Positions 54,165 through 62,710 of a stretch of 64,000 nucleotides of DNA are shown one piece after another. The translations under genes were made by a program, and so were the position numbers. Below the pieces are notes generated by a model. That model had not been told where the DNA came from. It worked only from the letters and a program-made list of their open reading frames with translations, and did not search any database. This DNA is from Acidobacteriota bacterium (GTDB lineage Bacteria > Acidobacteriota > Blastocatellia > Chloracidobacteriales > JADJPF01): the NCBI GenBank assembly GCA_016213785.1, contig JACQZQ010000003.1:1-64000 (forward strand), given 5' to 3'. Position 1 is the stretch's first letter; each line of letters starts with the position of its first letter.

Positions 54165-56396
54165 TTATTCTACTCGACTACCTGCTACTGGTAATTCGAT
54201 AATAAATTTAGTTCCATAAGGTTTATTATCTTCTACCCAAATTTTACCTAAATGATCGGTAATAATATGGCTTACAATAGCTAAGCCTAAGCCAGTCCCA
54301 CGTTTACGTGTTGAGAAATAAGGAAGAAAGAGTTTTTCTTTATCTTCTGGCTTAATACCATGGCCTGTATCGCTAATAGTAAGACGTATTAAATCCTGTT
54401 GATTTAAGTATTCTGTTGAAATTGAGAGAACTTTATCTTCTGCATTTATCATAGCTTCAGCAGCGTTATCAATTAGATTAACCATTGTGCGTTTAATTTG
54501 CTCTTTATCTAAATTTATTGGTAGCAAATCTTCATCAAAAGCTGTATCAAGTTTTATATCATCTAATCTATCTTCATAAAGTTTTAGACTTTCCTGAACA
54601 ACTTCATTTAATGAGCCTAATTCAAGCTTAGCTTCTGGAAGACGTGCAAAACGTGAAAATTCATCTACCATTCGTTGTAATGTGCCAACTTCTTGTTTAA
54701 TAGTTGTAGTACATTCTTCAACTATTTGTGTGTATTTTTCTTCTAGTTTACCAGATATTTTTTGAGAATTTTTAGCAATTCTTTCTGCACAAAGCTGTAT
54801 TGGGGTAAGAGGGTTTTTTATTTCATGTGCCATACGTCTAGCAACTTCGCTCCAAACCGCACTACGTTGAGCAGCAATTAAGCCTGAAATATCTTCTATC
54901 ATTAATACAGAGCCTTGGAAAATTCCTTTTTTATCTCTTAGTGGTGTTACTGTAACAGATGTATGTAGTAGCAAATCTTGACTCTGTATTTCTACTTCTC
55001 TTGTAACCTGACCAACACGTTTAGCTCTGCGTACCAAACGCAAAATCTCTTCTTGGTTTTTAAGGTTAAATAGGTTTGCTACAGGCGTTTTAGCCGCAAC
55101 TTTTTCACATTGTAAAATATTAAGTGCGGCTTGATTAATAGTAATCATAAGGTGTTCGCTATCTAGAGAAATAATACCTGTAGAAAGACTTTGCAGGATT
55201 GTTTCAATATAACGACGACGTTCTTCTAAGGCACTATTTGTTTCTCGTTGTTCTTTAGCAGCTATTTCCAGGTTATGACGATTTTCACTAAGTTGAGCAG
55301 CCATTTGATTAAATGATTGTACTAGTGTAGCAAGTTCATCTTCAGCCGGACATAAAACACGAATATCATAGTTACCTCGTCCTAGGGCTTGAGTTGCCTC
55401 AGCTAAAGATTGTATAGGAACTGTAATTCCACTAGCTACATAAAGTGCAATCCAAGTTGCTGCAAAAATTATTAGTAAAGTCATTGCTCCTAATAAATAT
55501 AAGTTAGTGATCTTAAACTGCTTAGCATTTTGCGAGAGTCTATCGCGGTCTTGACTGCGTTTCATTACAGCTACAAAACTATCTGCTAGATTTTGAGGCA
55601 ATTGTTTAACAAGAAAAATTCCACCTATAGGTTTAGTTGATTGGGTAATAGGCTGGCCTACTATTAAGTAAATAATACGTAAGTCGTCGCCTTTTATCCA
55701 TTGTGAGTAAGCACTGCCTAATTTAACTTGTTCCTGTGCTTTAAGGAGTTCATTAAGCTGGCTAATTTCTTCTCCTTGTGAAAAAAGTGTATTATCTGAG
55801 ACATTAACAGATAAAAACCTTAATTGCTGATTATTATATTCTCTTTGAAGAAGGCGTTTTTCGTCTTCATCTAAGGATAAATTCTGTTGTGGCCCACGTA
55901 AGTTAGTTAACCTTAGCAAAGTACGACTAATTTTAATCATATCTTCTAGTTCACGTTGTAAAAACAGCTGCTGCATATTACTAGCACTATCGTAAAACTT
56001 ACTAGTAGGCGAACCAAACCAAATATCTAGACTTGTATTTAAGAGGCCATAGGCAAAGAAAAATTGTAAAATCCCAGGTAGTAAGGAAATTCCTATAGAA
56101 AAAACTACCATTTTAGTCTTAAATTTTGATCCTAAACGGTTTTCTGATCGCTCTCGACGTAGCTTAAGTAGGTTTCTAGTTAAAATGGTAAGTAAAACTA
56201 AACTAGCTATAAAATTAATAGAAGAAAGAGCATATAAAATTAATGTATCGCTAGATGTTTCTGGGACAGGAATTAAAGGTTTGACAGTGCCTAAAGCAAC
56301 TAGTAAAGAAATTAAGCCAAAAGTAATAATGGTAAGAAAAATTACTCTATAGCGACGACTGCGTGAAGGTGTGTTTTGCAGTGTCTCAGTATTCAT
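54165..56396 (-). CDS. NtrY-like sensor histidine kinase
   Basis: The 743-residue protein has three N-terminal membrane helices, an extracytoplasmic region, a fourth helix (YLLGAMTLLIIFAATWIALYVA), HAMP (about 325-375), PAS (about 395-500), HisKA with WSEVARRMAHEIKNPLTPIQL (phospho-His near 525) and HATPase with DNAAEAM and GTGLGLAIV. That layout is NtrY-type. No response regulator is next to it in this window, although NtrX is commonly adjacent. Its stimulus is unknown. Confidence 0.88.
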   Translation of the reverse strand: MNTETLQNTPSRSRRYRVIFLTIITFGLISLLVALGTVKPLIPVPETSSDTLILYALSSINFIASLVLLTILTRNLLKLRRERSENRLGSKFKTKMVVFSIGISLLPGILQFFFAYGLLNTSLDIWFGSPTSKFYDSASNMQQLFLQRELEDMIKISRTLLRLTNLRGPQQNLSLDEDEKRLLQREYNNQQLRFLSVNVSDNTLFSQGEEISQLNELLKAQEQVKLGSAYSQWIKGDDLRIIYLIVGQPITQSTKPIGGIFLVKQLPQNLADSFVAVMKRSQDRDRLSQNAKQFKITNLYLLGAMTLLIIFAATWIALYVASGITVPIQSLAEATQALGRGNYDIRVLCPAEDELATLVQSFNQMAAQLSENRHNLEIAAKEQRETNSALEERRRYIETILQSLSTGIISLDSEHLMITINQAALNILQCEKVAAKTPVANLFNLKNQEEILRLVRRAKRVGQVTREVEIQSQDLLLHTSVTVTPLRDKKGIFQGSVLMIEDISGLIAAQRSAVWSEVARRMAHEIKNPLTPIQLCAERIAKNSQKISGKLEEKYTQIVEECTTTIKQEVGTLQRMVDEFSRFARLPEAKLELGSLNEVVQESLKLYEDRLDDIKLDTAFDEDLLPINLDKEQIKRTMVNLIDNAAEAMINAEDKVLSISTEYLNQQDLIRLTISDTGHGIKPEDKEKLFLPYFSTRKRGTGLGLAIVSHIITDHLGKIWVEDNKPYGTKFIIELPVAGSRVE

Positions 56397-56542
56397 AAAA
56401 CCCTTTTCTTCAAATTTAATATTTAAACGTAATTTCCTGAAAAATTAGTATATTATCCTGAAAAACTTTAAGTGAGTCTAGTCATTCATTTAAGACAAGC
56501 AATAATCTTAACTTATTAACTTATTAACGATAGGAGATAGCT

Positions 56543-57343
56543 ATGTCAAAAATCTTAGTAACTAAAAAAAATCATATAACAACAATTACAATAAACCGAC
56601 CTGAACAAAAAAATTGTATTGACCAAGAATCAGCAGAATTATTAATGGAGGCTTGGCTAGATTTTCGTGATGATGATGAGCAATTTGTAGCTATTTTAAC
56701 AGGAGCAGGAGATACTTTTTGCGCAGGAGCAGATTTAAAAAACTATGTTTCTCAAGCAAAAAGAATCCCTTGGTCAAAAAATAAGCTACGTCGCTTTATT
56801 TATAATGGAACTGGTTATATGGGTTATACGAGGCAAACAGATATTTTTAAGCCAATTATTGGTGCAATTAATGGAGGAGCTTTTGCTGGTGGACTTGAAC
56901 TTGCTTGTCTAGCTGATTTTCGTATTGCCTCAGAAACATCTGAATTTGGCGTGCTATGCCGCCGTTGGAATGTTCCACTAGTAGACGGAGGTACACAACG
57001 CTTACCCCATATAGTAGGTTTAGGTAATGCAATGGAATTAATTATTAGAGGAAAAAGAATAGAGGCTAAAGAAGCTTATAGAATTGGTCTAGTAAATGAA
57101 ATTGTTCCAGCAAGTGAGCTTATGACAAGAGTTTATGAAATAGCCGAAGAAATTTGTGCTTTTCCTCAAGCCGCTATTCGTACTGATAAACAGGCTGTAT
57201 TAAATGGTTTAGGTACTTCATTAGACGAAGGGCTAAGAATTGAAGCTCAACTTGGGCAATATGCTTTAGGTAGTAGCGATATGGAAGAAGGGCTTAGAGC
57301 TTTTACAGAAAAACGTAAACCTAGCTTTAAGCAAGAAGATTAA
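56543..57343 (+). CDS. Enoyl-CoA hydratase/isomerase-family protein
   Basis: The 266-residue protein has the crotonase fold: TITINRPEQKNCID, GAGDTFCAGADLKNY (oxyanion hole), INGGAFAGGLELACLADFRIA (second oxyanion element) and GLVNEIVPASEL. Hydratases carry catalytic Glu residues in the second segment; the one after GGxxLxLA region is not clearly placed, so the exact reaction (hydration, isomerisation or other) is open. GGAG precedes the ATG. It is alone, and ends in a terminator shared with the MFS gene. Confidence 0.82.
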   Translation: MSKILVTKKNHITTITINRPEQKNCIDQESAELLMEAWLDFRDDDEQFVAILTGAGDTFCAGADLKNYVSQAKRIPWSKNKLRRFIYNGTGYMGYTRQTDIFKPIIGAINGGAFAGGLELACLADFRIASETSEFGVLCRRWNVPLVDGGTQRLPHIVGLGNAMELIIRGKRIEAKEAYRIGLVNEIVPASELMTRVYEIAEEICAFPQAAIRTDKQAVLNGLGTSLDEGLRIEAQLGQYALGSSDMEEGLRAFTEKRKPSFKQED

Positions 57344-57382
57344 TATTTTAATTTCTTTATTTTCAATTTTTAGGGGCTATTA

Positions 57383-57413
57383 GGGGCAAATTTTATATAT
57401 TTGTCCCTTTTTT
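57383..57413 (+). terminator. Rho-independent terminator of the enoyl-CoA hydratase-like gene
   Basis: GGGGCAAAT (57383-57391) pairs with ATTTGTCCC (57399-57407, one G-U pair), followed by six Ts. It overlaps the stop region of the convergent MFS gene. Confidence 0.8.
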
Positions 57414-58571
57414 GGAGCGAAAAAATATTAAAGCAATAAAAGCAAGTAATGAAGTAATTGCACCAAAATAAAAAGTTGAACTGCTGCCATATTTTTCCCA
57501 AAGTAGACCGCCAAAATAACTAGCAGGGATACGAGTTAAGCCTACTGAAGCAGCAAAAAGTCCTATGGCTGTTGCTCTAACTTCAGGAGTTGTTAAATCC
57601 ACAGCCATTGCTTTACTTACTCCATCAGTTAAAGCTGGGTAAATTCCATAAAATGCAAATAGAATCCATATCCAAAAAGTACTTTGTGTTTGGGCAAACC
57701 CAAAATAAACAAGAGAAAAAATAACAAATCCTACTAGTAAAATATTTTTACGACCTAGCTTATCAGAAACTATTCCAGCAGGGTATGAACCAATGGAATA
57801 AACTGCATTATAGAGCATATAACAGCCTAAAGAGGCAGCCACACTCATTTTTAACTCATCAGTTTTAAGTATTAAAAATGCATTTGTTGAATTTCCAATA
57901 TTAAAGATAGCATTTATAGCTAAAAATACCCAAAACTCTTTACTAAGCCCTTTTAGTGACAAAGTTCGTTTTTTACTTGTTTGGGCATCAGGTTCTTTTA
58001 CCCATAAAATACAGCCAAAAGCTAGTACTGAAGGGATGACAGTTAAGAGAAAAATAGTTTGTAGAGAGAAAGAAAATTGATAAAAAAGTAGTATTGCAAA
58101 GAGAGGCCCAAGAACTGCGCCTGCGCTATCCATCATTCTTTCAAAGCCAAATATTTGCCCTCGGTTTTCTTCTGTTGCTACATTAGCTAAAATCGTATCT
58201 TTTGGAGCAGAACGAATTCCTTTACCAAATCTATCTAGAAAACGTCCAGTCATTACCATTGGAATACCTGTAGCTAAAGCAACTATAGGTTTAGATATAG
58301 TTGTTAAACCATAACCTAAAATAGCAATAGTTTTACGCTTTTGAAACCAATCAGAAATCCAGCCAGAAAAGCCTGTAATAAGGCTTGCTGTAGCCTCTGC
58401 AATTCCTTCAATTAGCCCTAAATAAACAGGCGATGCTCCAGGCAAAGTACTAATAAAAAGTGGTAATAATGGATAAGCCATTTCTGTACTTAAGTCAGAA
58501 AATAGGCTTACAATCCCTATAATTATTGCTGTTAAAGGTAGTTTACTTTTATTTTCTAATGATTTTTCCAC
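57393..58571 (-). CDS. MFS transporter
   Basis: The 392-residue protein has about twelve hydrophobic helices with MFS signatures: GLIEGIAEATASLITGFSGW, then GRFLDRFGKGIRSAPKD at the cytoplasmic loop 2-3, and ERMMDSAGAVLGPL. It resembles the group of drug/sugar-type MFS proteins common in Acidobacteriota. Substrate unknown. It is 19 bases after the TPR membrane protein and probably in the same transcript. Confidence 0.83.
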   Translation of the reverse strand: MEKSLENKSKLPLTAIIIGIVSLFSDLSTEMAYPLLPLFISTLPGASPVYLGLIEGIAEATASLITGFSGWISDWFQKRKTIAILGYGLTTISKPIVALATGIPMVMTGRFLDRFGKGIRSAPKDTILANVATEENRGQIFGFERMMDSAGAVLGPLFAILLFYQFSFSLQTIFLLTVIPSVLAFGCILWVKEPDAQTSKKRTLSLKGLSKEFWVFLAINAIFNIGNSTNAFLILKTDELKMSVAASLGCYMLYNAVYSIGSYPAGIVSDKLGRKNILLVGFVIFSLVYFGFAQTQSTFWIWILFAFYGIYPALTDGVSKAMAVDLTTPEVRATAIGLFAASVGLTRIPASYFGGLLWEKYGSSSTFYFGAITSLLAFIALIFFRSKKGTNI

Positions 58572-58590
58572 AGAAACCTTACTTTAAAAT

Positions 58591-60339
58591 TTAAGAAGTT
58601 TTAATTTTTTGTAATGCTTTAATAGTTTTTTCTGATTTTGGATCAAGGTCTAAGGCTTTTTCATAATAAGCTATTGCTTGAGCCTTATCACCTTTAAGTT
58701 GATAAACTAAACCTAGATTAAAATACCCTTCAGCTTGTAGAAAAGGATAGGGTGCTAGCGTAATCATTTTCTTAAACTCTATTTCTGCTTGGTTAAGGTT
58801 TCCTGTCCGACCATAAAGTGCACCTAATTGTAAATATACGTCTGCCGAGTTTGGACAAGCGAGTTTTGCTTGTTCATAATAATCAATTGCTTGAGTGTCC
58901 TTTTTTGCAATAATACTAAGTCGGCCTAATTCTTTATTAGCCATACAGGATGTTGGAAACCCTTCTCTAGAAGCCGTCCAAAGTTGCCATTCATCAGCCC
59001 AAACATAATTTTGCTTTATTGTTGTAGCTATTAGCACAATAAAATAAATCCCAATAACAACTAGTAAAGATGTGCGTATTATTAAAGGCTCTTTATCATT
59101 TTCTTTACCGTCTTTTGCTAAAAACTTATTTAATGCCTCAATCCCTTGTGCTAAAACTATTCCAGCCCCAATTAGTGAAAAATAAAGATAACGGTCATGC
59201 ATTAAATCTTCTGGCTTAAAGGCACGAATATCAAGTACAGGTAGCAAAGGAATAAATAACCAAATAAACCCTAGACGTAATACTAAACTACGCCAAGATA
59301 AAATAATTATCAAAATAGCTATTATGCTAAGTATTACTAGTGGCAAATAAAAATTTACTAGCTCAGCTTCACGTACATAATTTATTGGATAAAGTGGGCT
59401 AAGAGAAAAAGGGAAAATCAGAATTTTTAAGTAATTTAAAACTATATTGGGTAGAGTAAGAATCCCTACAGAAGGCGATATAGCGGTAATTTCTGGAAAA
59501 TCTGGATTTAACACTCCTGGGTTTATTGCCCCAACGATTTTTATTCGTAAAACAAAATAAAAAACTGTTACTAGAAAAAAAGGCAGTCCCATTAGCAAAT
59601 CATTAATTAAGCGCTTTGACCAAGTTTGATCTCTATCAAAAAATAGCATCTCATAAAAAAAAAGTAATAATGCTAGTACTAGTGCAGTTTCTTTAGTAAG
59701 TAAAGCTAGAGAGTAAAACCCTACACTTATTAATAGCCAAAGGATTTTTTGATTTTTTTCGCTATTTCGTGCCTGAAAATAAGCAAGCAAAGAGGAAAAG
59801 ATTAATATTGCTAGTAGAGCGTTAACATAGGCTGAAACCCAGGCTACAGACTCAGTTTGTACAGGATGTATAGCAAAAATACTTGATGAAATTAATGCTA
59901 TCCAAGCTAATGATCTTTCGTTCTTAGAAATCTTTAATTGCTTTAATTGTTTTAAGCTAGCTAAAACAACATGGTAGACTAAAATTGTATTTAATATATG
60001 TAATAATATAGATGTAAGATGCCACCCTATAGGGTTAACCCCTGCATATAAATAATTAATCATCAAAAATAGATTAAAAAAGGGTCTATAGTAAACAGAA
60101 TCATTTTTTTCTGTTTCGTTAAAGCTTTGCGTTAAAAATGTCCATACATCGCTTGTAAAAAGGCGCTTTAAGTTATTTATACTCCAATCTTCTAATGTAG
60201 GGGCTGCTTTAACAATTATAAATAAATCATCGTAAACAAAATCAAAACCTAAAGTATTAATAAAACAACAAAATGCTAACAAAGCAGGTAGAATCCAAAA
60301 AAATTTTTGATAGTTTTTTTCTAGAAACTTTGTTAACAA
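58591..60339 (-). CDS. Polytopic membrane protein with C-terminal TPR repeats
   Basis: The 582-residue protein has about ten to eleven membrane helices (residues 15-460), with loop GFDFVYDDLFIIV and outer motif SVYYRPFFNLFLMINY early on, followed by four TPR units (about 475-580). The layout resembles DUF1736/TMTC and GT-C type glycosyltransferases, in which membrane and TPR parts modify secreted proteins. An Asp pair in VYDD could be catalytic. The TPR part is expected in the extracytoplasmic space. Substrate is unknown. Confidence 0.75.
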   Translation of the reverse strand: MLTKFLEKNYQKFFWILPALLAFCCFINTLGFDFVYDDLFIIVKAAPTLEDWSINNLKRLFTSDVWTFLTQSFNETEKNDSVYYRPFFNLFLMINYLYAGVNPIGWHLTSILLHILNTILVYHVVLASLKQLKQLKISKNERSLAWIALISSSIFAIHPVQTESVAWVSAYVNALLAILIFSSLLAYFQARNSEKNQKILWLLISVGFYSLALLTKETALVLALLLFFYEMLFFDRDQTWSKRLINDLLMGLPFFLVTVFYFVLRIKIVGAINPGVLNPDFPEITAISPSVGILTLPNIVLNYLKILIFPFSLSPLYPINYVREAELVNFYLPLVILSIIAILIIILSWRSLVLRLGFIWLFIPLLPVLDIRAFKPEDLMHDRYLYFSLIGAGIVLAQGIEALNKFLAKDGKENDKEPLIIRTSLLVVIGIYFIVLIATTIKQNYVWADEWQLWTASREGFPTSCMANKELGRLSIIAKKDTQAIDYYEQAKLACPNSADVYLQLGALYGRTGNLNQAEIEFKKMITLAPYPFLQAEGYFNLGLVYQLKGDKAQAIAYYEKALDLDPKSEKTIKALQKIKTS

Positions 60340-60428
60340 ATCAAACTCCTTAAAATTACGTAAGCTATATAGATTCTAGATTTAAGATGCTATGCAATAA
60401 TACTAGTTAAACTGAAAAATTTATAAAT

Positions 60429-60466
60429 AGCAAGCTAGATGACTTGCTTAGTTTAGTTTTTTTTTG
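60429..60466 (+). terminator. Hairpin plus nine-T tract with no gene upstream on this strand
   Basis: AGCAAG (60429-60434) pairs with CTTGCT (60443-60448), followed by TTTTTTTTT (60457-60465). It points along the + strand within the 280-base gap before the fatty acyl-CoA reductase gene. It could be the end of a short RNA or a 5' leader attenuator. Confidence 0.5.
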
Positions 60467-60619
60467 TATTTATAATCAATTAGCAAGCCTTCAAAACCCA
60501 TCAGTTTAGGAAATAACAGTGAGTAATTATTCTATAATCAATTTTCAAACTTTATTTCTAAAACTATTTAAATTAAACCTTAAAAACCATCATCATTTCA
60601 AACAAAGGGGAAGAAAACC

Positions 60620-62614
60620 ATGCAGTATTTTGTCACAGGAGCATCTGGCTTAATAGGTAAACGATTAGTAAAAAAACTATTGGAACACAAAGGTAGCTCG
60701 GTTTATTTTCTTATGAGAAAAGAGAGCCAAAGTAAAATAGATGGACTACTAAACTACTGGAATACTGATAAAGAACGTGTAATACCTGTTTTTGGTGATT
60801 TGCTTGCGCCAAATCTAGGTTTATCTAAGGAAGATATTAAATCATTATCAAAGAAAATAGACCATTTTTTTCATTTAGCAGCAGTTTATGACCTAAAAGC
60901 AGATGCTGAAGAACAAATAGCTGTAAATGTTGATGGTACTCGCAATACTGTTTCACTAGCTAACACTATGGACTTAAAATGTTTTCACCATGTTAGCTCT
61001 ATTGCTGTTGCAGGTATGTTTGAAGGTATTTTTCGAGAAGATATGTTTGAAGAAGCTGAAAATTTAGATCATCCTTATTTTGCTAGTAAACATGAATCAG
61101 AAAAAATTGTTCGCAAAGAATATAAAGGCAATTTACGTATTTATCGCCCTGGAATGGTTGTAGGGGACTCAAAAACAGGCGAAATGGATAAGATTGACGG
61201 GCCTTATTATTTCTTTAAACTAATTCAACGTATTCGCCAACTGTTGCCACCTTGGATGCCAACTATTGGTATTGAGGGCGGGCGTATTAATATTGTCCCA
61301 GTAGATTATGTAGTTGATTCAATGGATTATATTGCTCATATTCCAAAATTAAATACTAATTGTTTTCATTTAACAGACCCTGAGCCAATGCGAGTTGGAG
61401 ATGTGCTAAATACTTTTGCTCGTGCTGCACATGCACCAACTATGAGTTTAAGAATTAATGCTGCTTTACTTGGGATTATCCCAAAATCAATTAAAAAAGG
61501 TTTAATGTCATTAGCTCCTGTACGTCGTGTTAGAGATGCAATTATGACAGACCTTGGACTACCTGATGATATGTTGCAGTTTATAAGTTATCCAACCCGT
61601 TTTGATAATCGTGATACTGCTAATGCGCTAAAGGGGAGTGGTATTTCTTGCCCACAACTTGATACTTATGCTGATAAGCTTTGGGATTATTGGGAACGTA
61701 ACCTTGATCCAGATCTTGCTATTGATCATACACTTAAAGGGCAAGTTTCTGGCAAAGTTGTATTAGTTACAGGAGGTTCATCTGGTATTGGACTAGCTGT
61801 AGCTCATAAGCTAGCCGAAGCAGGAGCGGTAACAATTGTATGTAGTCGTGATAAAGAAAAATTAGAAGAAGCTAAAAAAGATGTTAATAGCCGTGGTTTT
61901 GATATTGTTACTTATGTTGCAGATGTGGCGGATATGGCAGATTGTGATCGTTTAGTAAAAACATTAATAGAAAATCATGGCAGGGTTGATATTTTAATCA
62001 ATAATGCAGGTCGTTCCATTCGACGTGCTATTGAATCAAGTTATGATAGATTCCATGACTTTGAAAGAACTATGCAACTTAACTATTTTGGTGCATTACG
62101 TCTTACAATGGGCTTGCTGCCTAAAATGGTTCAACAAAAACGAGGCCAAGTTATTAACATTTCATCAATAGGTGTTTTAACAAATGCTCCAAGGTTTTCA
62201 GCTTATGTAGCTTCAAAATCAGCACTTGATGCTTGGACTCGTTGTGCTGCATCTGAGTTTGTTGATGTAGGAATAAAATTTACTACTATTAATATGCCTT
62301 TAGTTAGAACCCCTATGATTGCACCTACTAAACTATATAAAAATGTTCCTGCTCTTTCACCTGAAGAAGCAGCAGCTTTAGTAACAGAAGCTATTGTTTA
62401 TAAACCTGTTCGTATTGCAACAAGACTTGGGGTTTTTGGAGAGGTATTGCATGCTTTAGTTCCAAAGATTGCACAAATTGTTATGAATACTAGTTTTCGT
62501 ATGTTCCCTGACTCTGATGCCGCAGCAGCAAAGAAAGATGGTGATAAAAAGCCTTCTCAAATGACTACAGAACAAATTGCACTCCAAGAATTACTACGCG
62601 GAATTCACTTCTAG
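60620..62614 (+). CDS. Alcohol-forming fatty acyl-CoA reductase (two-domain SDR, Marinobacter FAR type)
   Basis: The 664-residue protein matches the Marinobacter FAR architecture: an N-terminal extended SDR (TGASGLIGK, YFASKHESEK, PGMVVGDSKTGEMDKIDGPY) and a C-terminal classical SDR (TGGSSGIGLAVA, NNAGRSIRRAI, YVASKSALDAW) followed by TRLGVFGEVLHAL and an RGIHF end. The N-terminal half reduces acyl-CoA to aldehyde and the C-terminal half aldehyde to alcohol, both with NADPH; fatty alcohols feed wax-ester formation. Both YxxxK sets are intact. No wax synthase is in the window. GGGGAAGA lies before the ATG. Confidence 0.9.
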   Translation: MQYFVTGASGLIGKRLVKKLLEHKGSSVYFLMRKESQSKIDGLLNYWNTDKERVIPVFGDLLAPNLGLSKEDIKSLSKKIDHFFHLAAVYDLKADAEEQIAVNVDGTRNTVSLANTMDLKCFHHVSSIAVAGMFEGIFREDMFEEAENLDHPYFASKHESEKIVRKEYKGNLRIYRPGMVVGDSKTGEMDKIDGPYYFFKLIQRIRQLLPPWMPTIGIEGGRINIVPVDYVVDSMDYIAHIPKLNTNCFHLTDPEPMRVGDVLNTFARAAHAPTMSLRINAALLGIIPKSIKKGLMSLAPVRRVRDAIMTDLGLPDDMLQFISYPTRFDNRDTANALKGSGISCPQLDTYADKLWDYWERNLDPDLAIDHTLKGQVSGKVVLVTGGSSGIGLAVAHKLAEAGAVTIVCSRDKEKLEEAKKDVNSRGFDIVTYVADVADMADCDRLVKTLIENHGRVDILINNAGRSIRRAIESSYDRFHDFERTMQLNYFGALRLTMGLLPKMVQQKRGQVINISSIGVLTNAPRFSAYVASKSALDAWTRCAASEFVDVGIKFTTINMPLVRTPMIAPTKLYKNVPALSPEEAAALVTEAIVYKPVRIATRLGVFGEVLHALVPKIAQIVMNTSFRMFPDSDAAAAKKDGDKKPSQMTTEQIALQELLRGIHF

Positions 62615-62633
62615 ACGTTTTTAACGAATAAAA

Positions 62634-62670
62634 AATTTAGGAGCTAGATATTTTACCTAGCTCCTAAATT
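62634..62670. terminator. Bidirectional terminator between the FAR and aminotransferase genes
   Basis: A 14 bp perfect stem AATTTAGGAGCTAG/CTAGCTCCTAAATT with a nine-base loop lies between convergent genes; A and T runs flank it. Confidence 0.88.
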
Positions 62671-62710
62671 ACTTAAAACTTAAATTTTATTTTAACTAAT
62701 ATTTTTATAG

